11,757 bases of DNA from CAZAGD01 sp049699975 (GTDB lineage Bacteria; Desulfobacterota; SM23-61). Under the pieces are notes generated by a model. The model was not told the DNA's origin and did not search any database. It saw only the letters and a program-made list of their open reading frames with translations. The stretch is from NCBI GenBank assembly GCA_049699975.1, contig JBNAWB010000111.1:1-11757 (forward strand), in the 5' to 3' direction. The position numbers and the translations under genes are program-made. Positions 7,978 through 11,757 of the stretch are shown piece by piece; position 1 is the stretch's first letter; the number at the start of each line of letters is the position of its first letter.

Positions 7978-8018
7978 ATATTATTTATTTGCTGGCAAAA
8001 ATCTTTGACTTAAGTCAA
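7978..8018 (-). promoter_or_regulatory. CRP/FNR-family box and -10 for nrdJ
   Basis: TTGACTTAAGTCAA at 8005-8018 is a perfect 14-bp palindrome, differing by one base from the box before the NO operon. On the minus strand TAATAT lies at 7983-7978, its centre 31 bp from the box centre, the same spacing as at the other promoter. The predicted start near 7970 gives a leader of about 30 nt before the nrdJ ATG. The arrangement indicates activation by a CRP/FNR-family protein bound at about -41.5; NO or low oxygen as the signal is inferred from the shared NO operon. Confidence 0.75.
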
Positions 8019-8048
8019 GGATCAGGACAGAAAAAAATCTGCTGACTA

Positions 8049-8465
8049 TTAAAAGTATTTTAAGGTTTGCTTTTTAACTTTCCTTTCTTTAACCTGGAAG
8101 GCCTTAATAGAAGGTTTTTGCGGATTTAAAAGAGAAATAATAATCATGGATGTTTCGGGATAAAAGGCCAACTCAATATCTTTGGGCGAAGGATAAGCGG
8201 GGCTATGGGGATGGGAATGATAAATGGCTAATAACTCCAGCTCTTCTTGCTCAATTTCTTTAAATACTTGGTACTGCTCTTCAGGATCCATAAAATATGA
8301 AGAAGAGCTTCTCTCCATATTTTTCATAGGAAAAATCTTCCAAACTTTACAATTTTTCCCTGCTAATATTCCGCAACATTCCAGTGGATATTCCTGAAAA
8401 GCATGGGTGATCATTTTTTCTAAAAAAACCTTAGGAATGTTAATGAAGACTTTTTCTTTGGCCAA
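8049..8465 (-). CDS. JAMM/MPN+ metalloprotease (Mov34/PAD-1 family)
   Basis: A 138-residue single-domain zinc protease. The JAMM signature is complete: Glu29 (PLECCGILAG), then H83-S-H85, Ser93 and Asp96 in HSHPHSPAYPSPKD, matching E...HxH-x7-S-x2-D. Prokaryotic relatives such as Mec+, QbsD and HcyD remove residues that follow the Gly-Gly of sulfur-carrier ubiquitin-like proteins. That partner is probably the MoaD-NIL protein encoded just upstream (44 nt gap). The annotated start is TTG at 8465 with no clear ribosome binding site; an in-frame stop lies a few codons upstream, so the start cannot be much earlier. It is the last gene of the sulfur operon, and no intrinsic terminator is visible before the nrdJ promoter. 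Confidence 0.87.
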   Translation of the reverse strand: MAKEKVFINIPKVFLEKMITHAFQEYPLECCGILAGKNCKVWKIFPMKNMERSSSSYFMDPEEQYQVFKEIEQEELELLAIYHSHPHSPAYPSPKDIELAFYPETSMIIISLLNPQKPSIKAFQVKERKVKKQTLKYF

Positions 8466-8509
8466 ATTTTCAGGAGACTCTTTTTAAGATGAACTTTCCA
8501 AAAATTATT

Positions 8510-9034
8510 CTATTCTACTACATCCTTTTCAATGGACTCAACTTTTATACCTAATTTTTTCATGTATTTAGTTGCCTTTTCAATTTCCTTCTCTTCCCCC
8601 TCTAATTCTAAGGCGACTAAACCAATTTCTTCCGAAACGCTTGCCTGGCGGATATTAGTAATTACTTGGAATTTCTTCCCTACTTGATAAATCACGGGTT
8701 TTTGAATAAGGCGTTGGGGAAAAGTGAGATAGAATTTTTTCTTTACTCTCTTTTGGTAACTCCCTCCAGCAATAGCGGGAATTACGGAAATAATGCTGCC
8801 CTCAACTACTTTTGTATTTAAATTATTTAAAAAACGAATATCTTGATCGTTTAAATATATATTGATAAACTTTCTTAAATTCCCCTGGGCATCGAAAAGA
8901 CGTTCTTGCAGACCTGGAAAATCTTTTACCAAATTTTCCAGAACTTCTCCTACCGTCGCTCCCCATCCCGGGACTTCTTCCTGTCCCGCAGTAATCTTTC
9001 TTAAAGGGGTGGGAATTCTGATTAAAATTGACAT
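8510..9034 (-). CDS. MoaD/ThiS-like sulfur carrier fused to a NIL domain
   Basis: 174 residues in two domains. Residues 1-91 form a ubiquitin-like MoaD/ThiS fold: IRIPTPLRKITAG, TVGEVLENLVKDFPGL, FINIYLNDQDIRFL, then VVEGSIISVIPAIAGG ending in Gly90-Gly91. In ordinary MoaD or ThiS the Gly-Gly is the C terminus and becomes a thiocarboxylate. Here it is followed by a basic linker (SYQKRVKKK) and a NIL domain (about 100-172, FYLTFPQ, VITNIRQASVSEEIGLVALE), a ligand-binding fold known from methionine transporter ATPases and some ferredoxin-like proteins. Activation would require cutting after Gly91, and a JAMM protease is the next gene. The ATG at 9034 has GGAGGAG three bases upstream; a TTG at 9049 is less likely. 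It begins 15 nt after tusA. Confidence 0.85.
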   Translation of the reverse strand: MSILIRIPTPLRKITAGQEEVPGWGATVGEVLENLVKDFPGLQERLFDAQGNLRKFINIYLNDQDIRFLNNLNTKVVEGSIISVIPAIAGGSYQKRVKKKFYLTFPQRLIQKPVIYQVGKKFQVITNIRQASVSEEIGLVALELEGEEKEIEKATKYMKKLGIKVESIEKDVVE

Positions 9035-9049
9035 TTTCTCCTCCGGCAA

Positions 9050-9313
9050 TTAGATTTTATCAATTCCTGTATTCTTAACAATTATGGCCCAATCAGTTTC
9101 GTTAATTTTGGTAACCTCCAAAATTTCATAACCTTCTTGCTTTAAACTGCGCGGAACATCACAGGCTGCGGGCGGATAATCAACGATCACGCGTAATATT
9201 TCCTCCGCATTCATTTCTTCCAAGGTTAACATGGTCTCGATAAAAGTATAAGGGCAAACCTTTCCCTTTAAATTTAATTCTTTGTGAATCTCCAAATCAG
9301 TGACTGCTTCCAT
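9050..9313 (-). CDS. TusA/SirA-family sulfur carrier protein
   Basis: 87 residues with the family signature Cys20-Pro21-x2-Phe24 in NLKGKVCPYTFIETML, where the cysteine carries a persulfide in TusA-type sulfur relays. The remainder gives the usual two-layer fold (ILRVIVDYPPAACDVPRSL, EGYEILEVTKI, WAIIVKNTG). A second cysteine, Cys51, lies in the PPAACDVP segment. Start: ATG at 9313. The AGGAGG of the upstream gene's last codons is about 16 bases away, too far for a standard site, so translation may be coupled to the PP-loop gene, whose stop is 12 nt upstream. It probably hands sulfur between the PP-loop enzyme and the MoaD-like protein; that order is inferred from the operon. Confidence 0.88.
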   Translation of the reverse strand: MEAVTDLEIHKELNLKGKVCPYTFIETMLTLEEMNAEEILRVIVDYPPAACDVPRSLKQEGYEILEVTKINETDWAIIVKNTGIDKI

Positions 9314-9325
9314 ATCTTTAAGCGA

Positions 9326-10345
9326 TTACCCTCCTATGTTAAATTGGTTTAATTTCTCCCGGGGGAATTTCCTAGCCACAGAGAAGAATCTTTCTTCTTC
9401 CCCTATTTTTTCTCCAATAAGGTAAGAATTCTTTTCTTCTTTGCTAAAACAAGCCAATATTTCTCCAATCATTTGCTGGTTATGGTCTATATCTCCAAAA
9501 GCAATGGCCATTGGGCCACGAAAATTTTTGGGGTAATATAAGGGGAAGTTTGGCTTAGTTAGATTCCGCAGCCGCTCATTCTCTTCCTTATTACGCCCTA
9601 CGACTATTTTGAGCCGAGGGTGTAAACGAAAATGTCTTCCTATTTTAAGAAAATGCAAATCGGCCATTGTATAATTAGAATAATGAAGGAATAAATCTTT
9701 TAGCCTTTGAGCAATCACTTGGTCAGTAAGTAAACACCCTCCTGCAGGACAAGGATAGTCCGTGATTTTAAGTTCTTGGGCCAAACTGATTTGAAATTTT
9801 CGAGACCTCCCGCAATGGGCAAAAAGTTTTTCTCGATCCACAATGCCGACCAGTTCAGGAATTGTGGGCGGCAGATATTTGGCCGATAGAGGTCTAAGAA
9901 TTAGACCTTTTAAGCCGCTTTCTCTTTCAATTAATTGGAGTGCCGACCAATGTTGAGACATTGGTCTTTGACCCAATACTTCACCCGTGATGACAAAGGA
10001 GGCCTGGTAGGCGGGCATTAAATCCTTAACTTTTTTAAGCATATATATACGACAATCAAGGCAGGGATTCATTCCTCGGCCATAGCCAAAATTAGGGTTT
10101 TCCACTATTTTTAAGTAATCCATTCCTTTCGGCAGAACTTTAATCGGCACCCCCAGCTCAGCGGCCACTTTCCGCGCTTGATTAGGACAACCATTCTTGC
10201 GGGCGGTACAATTACAAAAGGGACTGGTAAAATTGACAGCTATTATTTCTATTCCTTGCTGGAGCATGATTTTTATAGCCAAGGTACTATCCAAACCTCC
10301 AGAAAGGAGAGCAATGGCTTTTTTATTAATAAACTCTTTACTCAC
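9326..10345 (-). CDS. PP-loop (MnmA/ThiI-like) sulfurtransferase with NFACT-R-like C terminus
   Basis: About 339 residues. The N-terminal half is an ATP-pyrophosphatase of the tRNA-thiolation type: SGGLDS (residues 15-20) binds ATP, and ITGEVLGQRPMSQ is the second conserved loop. Cysteines occur as FCNC...C near 44-53, as NPCLDC (Cys95, Cys98) and as CPAGGC (Cys199, Cys204). The last two positions recall the two catalytic cysteines of MnmA, while the paired arrangement could instead hold an iron-sulfur cluster as in TtuA-type enzymes. The C-terminal part (KIGRHFRLHPRLKIVVGRNKEENERL, then FRGPMAIAFGD), truncated here to motifs, resembles the NFACT-R RNA-binding module fused to such enzymes. 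The tRNA target is unknown. The start is probably GTG at 10345, preceded by GGGA; TTG at 10351 is the alternative. Follows thrC closely. Confidence 0.8.
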   Translation of the reverse strand: MSKEFINKKAIALLSGGLDSTLAIKIMLQQGIEIIAVNFTSPFCNCTARKNGCPNQARKVAAELGVPIKVLPKGMDYLKIVENPNFGYGRGMNPCLDCRIYMLKKVKDLMPAYQASFVITGEVLGQRPMSQHWSALQLIERESGLKGLILRPLSAKYLPPTIPELVGIVDREKLFAHCGRSRKFQISLAQELKITDYPCPAGGCLLTDQVIAQRLKDLFLHYSNYTMADLHFLKIGRHFRLHPRLKIVVGRNKEENERLRNLTKPNFPLYYPKNFRGPMAIAFGDIDHNQQMIGEILACFSKEEKNSYLIGEKIGEEERFFSVARKFPREKLNQFNIGG

Positions 10346-10363
10346 GTCCAATTCCCAGAAGAT

Positions 10364-11593
10364 TTATTTTTCTTTCACCAAAGCCTCAAATTCTGGTAAT
10401 TTAGCATTAATGATCTTAGTAAATGCTACTTTTCCCTGGAGAGCTTCTTGAGTTTTTAGACCATTACCCGTAATGGAGACCACGATCCTTTCGTTTTTGG
10501 GAATTATTCCTTGGGCAATAAGTTTTTTAGTAACTCCCAAAGTAACCCCGCCAGCGGTTTCGGTAAAGATGCCTTCAGTTTCGGCCAACAATTTCATGGC
10601 TTCGATAATTTCTTCATCACTAACCTCTTCTGCCGCTCCGCCACTTTCCCGAATAGTCTTTAAAGCATAATAACCATCAGCTGGATTTCCTATGGATAAA
10701 GATTTCGCAATAGTATGGGGGCGCACCGGCTTAATTAATTCGGCCTTTTCTTTAAAGGCCGTAACAATGGGAGCACAGCCAGCAGCTTGCGCACCATAGA
10801 TGCGGCAAGTTGACTTTTCCACCAAACCAAGGTGCTGCAATTCTTGGAAAGCTTTTCCGATCTTGGTGATCAAAGAACCTCCGGCCATAGGCACGACGAT
10901 ATGCTGCGGCAATTGCCATCCCAACTGCTCAGCAATTTCAAAACCAAAGGTCTTGGACCCCTCGGAGTAATAGGGGCGGATATTTATATTTACGAAGGCC
11001 CAGCCATATTTGCCCGCTATTTCACTGCATAACCTATTGACTTCGTCGTAACTCCCTTTAATGCCAATCAGGTTAGTTCCATAAATCAACGTGCCCAAGA
11101 CTTTTCCTTGTTCCAAATCAGCCGGGATGAAGACGTAACTTTTCAGACCATTAGTGGCGGCTAAGGCAGCCACGGAATTAGCTAAATTCCCAGTGGAAGC
11201 ACAAGCTACTACTTCGAACCCAAACTCTTTGGCTTTGGAGAGAGCTACCGAGACCACTCTATCTTTAAAGGAAAGAGTGGGAAAATTAACAGCATCATTT
11301 TTAATATATAGCTCAGCAACACCCAGTACCCGGGCTAAACGGTCAGCTTTTAACAAAGGAGTTCCCCCTACCTTTAAACCAATCTGGGGCTCTTCATCCA
11401 GGGGCAAGAGTTCTCTGTATCGCCACATCGTAAAAGGACGTTGTTCGATCATCTTTCGAGTGAGAACCTTTTTAATTCCTTGATAATCATAATCCACTTC
11501 TAAGGGTCCAAAACAAAACTCGCAGACGTGTAAGGGCTCCTGGCCATAACGACGTCCGCATTCTCGACATTTTAAACCCAATATGTAACTCAT
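10364..11593 (-). CDS. thrC: Threonine synthase-family PLP enzyme
   Basis: 409 residues, fold type II PLP enzyme. An N-terminal zinc ribbon (Cys9, Cys12, Cys24, Cys27) precedes the catalytic domain, as in many archaeal and bacterial threonine synthases. Lys110 in LSFKDR is the Schiff-base lysine. CASTGNLANS binds the substrate phosphate or carboxylate side, VPMAGGSL is the glycine-rich phosphate loop of PLP, and SITGNG is near the C terminus. The canonical reaction is O-phosphohomoserine to threonine. Its place at the head of a sulfur-carrier/JAMM operon raises the alternative that it adds thiocarboxylate sulfur to O-phosphohomoserine or O-phosphoserine, as related PLP enzymes do elsewhere. 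The ATG at 11593 directly follows a run of GGAGGAGGAG. Transcribed from the promoter at 11626-11656. Confidence 0.88.
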   Translation of the reverse strand: MSYILGLKCRECGRRYGQEPLHVCEFCFGPLEVDYDYQGIKKVLTRKMIEQRPFTMWRYRELLPLDEEPQIGLKVGGTPLLKADRLARVLGVAELYIKNDAVNFPTLSFKDRVVSVALSKAKEFGFEVVACASTGNLANSVAALAATNGLKSYVFIPADLEQGKVLGTLIYGTNLIGIKGSYDEVNRLCSEIAGKYGWAFVNINIRPYYSEGSKTFGFEIAEQLGWQLPQHIVVPMAGGSLITKIGKAFQELQHLGLVEKSTCRIYGAQAAGCAPIVTAFKEKAELIKPVRPHTIAKSLSIGNPADGYYALKTIRESGGAAEEVSDEEIIEAMKLLAETEGIFTETAGGVTLGVTKKLIAQGIIPKNERIVVSITGNGLKTQEALQGKVAFTKIINAKLPEFEALVKEK

Positions 11594-11625
11594 CTCCTCC
11601 TCCCGGCTAGGAAAGGTATTTTTTT

Positions 11626-11656
11626 AATATATACCACAAAGTGGTATATATGTCAA
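11626..11656 (-). promoter_or_regulatory. Sigma-A-type promoter of the thrC-JAMM operon
   Basis: On the minus strand a consensus -35 TTGACA lies at 11656-11651. A -10 can be read as TATATA (11633-11628, spacer 17) or TATATT (11631-11626, spacer 19). Either places the transcription start about 30 nt before the thrC ATG. The spacer is filled by the palindrome at 11627-11651. Confidence 0.7.
11627..11651. promoter_or_regulatory. 25-bp palindromic operator in the thrC promoter
   Basis: Perfect 11-bp arms ATATATACCAC and GTGGTATATAT flank a central AAA. The dyad sits between the -35 and -10 elements, so a bound protein would block RNA polymerase or, with the 19-bp spacing, act MerR-like. The TACC...GGTA core loosely recalls CsoR/CstR-type operators, but this is only a resemblance. 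Confidence 0.65.
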
Positions 11657-11735
11657 TAATTTTATTTTCCTTGCCCACCTTCACTTTTCCAAAATAGTAA
11701 TTTTTTAAAAGGAATAATCATAAAAACTTTTAACG

Positions 11736-11757
11736 AGGAGGCGAGGAGGTGAATGAG
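11736..11757 (+). promoter_or_regulatory. Ribosome binding site and start of a divergent gene cut off at the window edge
   Basis: Two AGGAGG sites (11736-11741 and 11744-11749) precede possible starts GTG at 11749 (seven bases after the first site) and ATG at 11753 (three bases after the second). GTG with the first site has the better spacing. Only a few codons are present, so the product is unknown. The gene would be divergent from thrC across a shared 155-bp region. Confidence 0.4.

Noticed and set aside
8022..8046. Intrinsic terminator after the JAMM gene
   Set aside because: On the minus strand CAGA and TCTG flank a T-run, but the T-run would be the loop rather than follow a GC-rich stem.
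7941..8048. Cobalamin riboswitch upstream of the B12-dependent reductase
   Set aside because: The leader is too short and lacks the B12-box and other conserved segments; only the CRP/FNR-type box and -10 are visible.
11594..11626. T-box or attenuator leader ahead of thrC
   Set aside because: The predicted leader is only about 30 nt and contains no hairpin or leader peptide.
1..11757. CRISPR array, tRNA or rRNA genes
   Set aside because: No regularly spaced direct repeats, no cloverleaf with conserved tRNA loops and no rRNA segments were seen on either strand.

Overview
The window looks like chromosome from an anaerobic, probably thermophilic or subsurface member of the Bacillota (Clostridia-like). 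This is an inference from moderate-to-low GC, strong AGGAGG-type ribosome binding sites, an adenosylcobalamin-dependent ribonucleotide reductase, a quinol NO reductase and a degraded VapBC/IS graveyard. No rRNA, tRNA or other phylogenetic marker is present to settle it. Nearly all genes are on the minus strand, so transcription runs from the right end to the left. A 100-N assembly gap interrupts one gene.

Layout from right to left. (1) 11594-11757: an intergenic region with a strong sigma-A-type promoter whose spacer holds a 25-bp palindrome, and a ribosome binding site for a divergent plus-strand gene cut off at the edge. (2) 8049-11593: a compact five-gene operon of a threonine synthase-family PLP enzyme, a PP-loop sulfurtransferase with an NFACT-R-like tail, a TusA-family sulfur carrier, a MoaD/ThiS-like ubiquitin fold fused to a NIL domain with an internal Gly-Gly, and a JAMM metalloprotease. 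Together these look like a protein-thiocarboxylate/persulfide sulfur-relay pathway. (3) 5858-7940: class II ribonucleotide reductase (NrdJ), missing roughly 100 residues in the N gap. (4) 1126-5737: an NO-defence operon of an RIC/ScdA-like hemerythrin, quinol NO reductase (NorZ/qNOR), two further hemerythrin-like proteins and a DsrE-family protein. (5) 457-1059: relics of a transposase, a VapB-like antitoxin and a VapC/PIN toxin, all broken. (6) 1-456: no gene, but a 124-nt element closed by a 16-bp stem.

The NrdJ gene and the NO operon are each preceded by nearly the same CRP/FNR-type palindrome (TTGACTTAAGTCAA and TTGATTTAAGTCAA). In both cases a -10-like hexamer lies 31 bp from the box centre, the spacing expected of class II activation. 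They are therefore probably co-regulated by one NO- or oxygen-responsive regulator encoded elsewhere.

The most unusual part is the thrC-to-JAMM operon. The JAMM protease is well placed to cut the MoaD-NIL fusion after its Gly-Gly, giving a C terminus that could be thiocarboxylated. TusA and the PP-loop enzyme supply or use activated sulfur, and the PLP enzyme is a candidate acceptor enzyme. The E1-like activating enzyme is not in the window.
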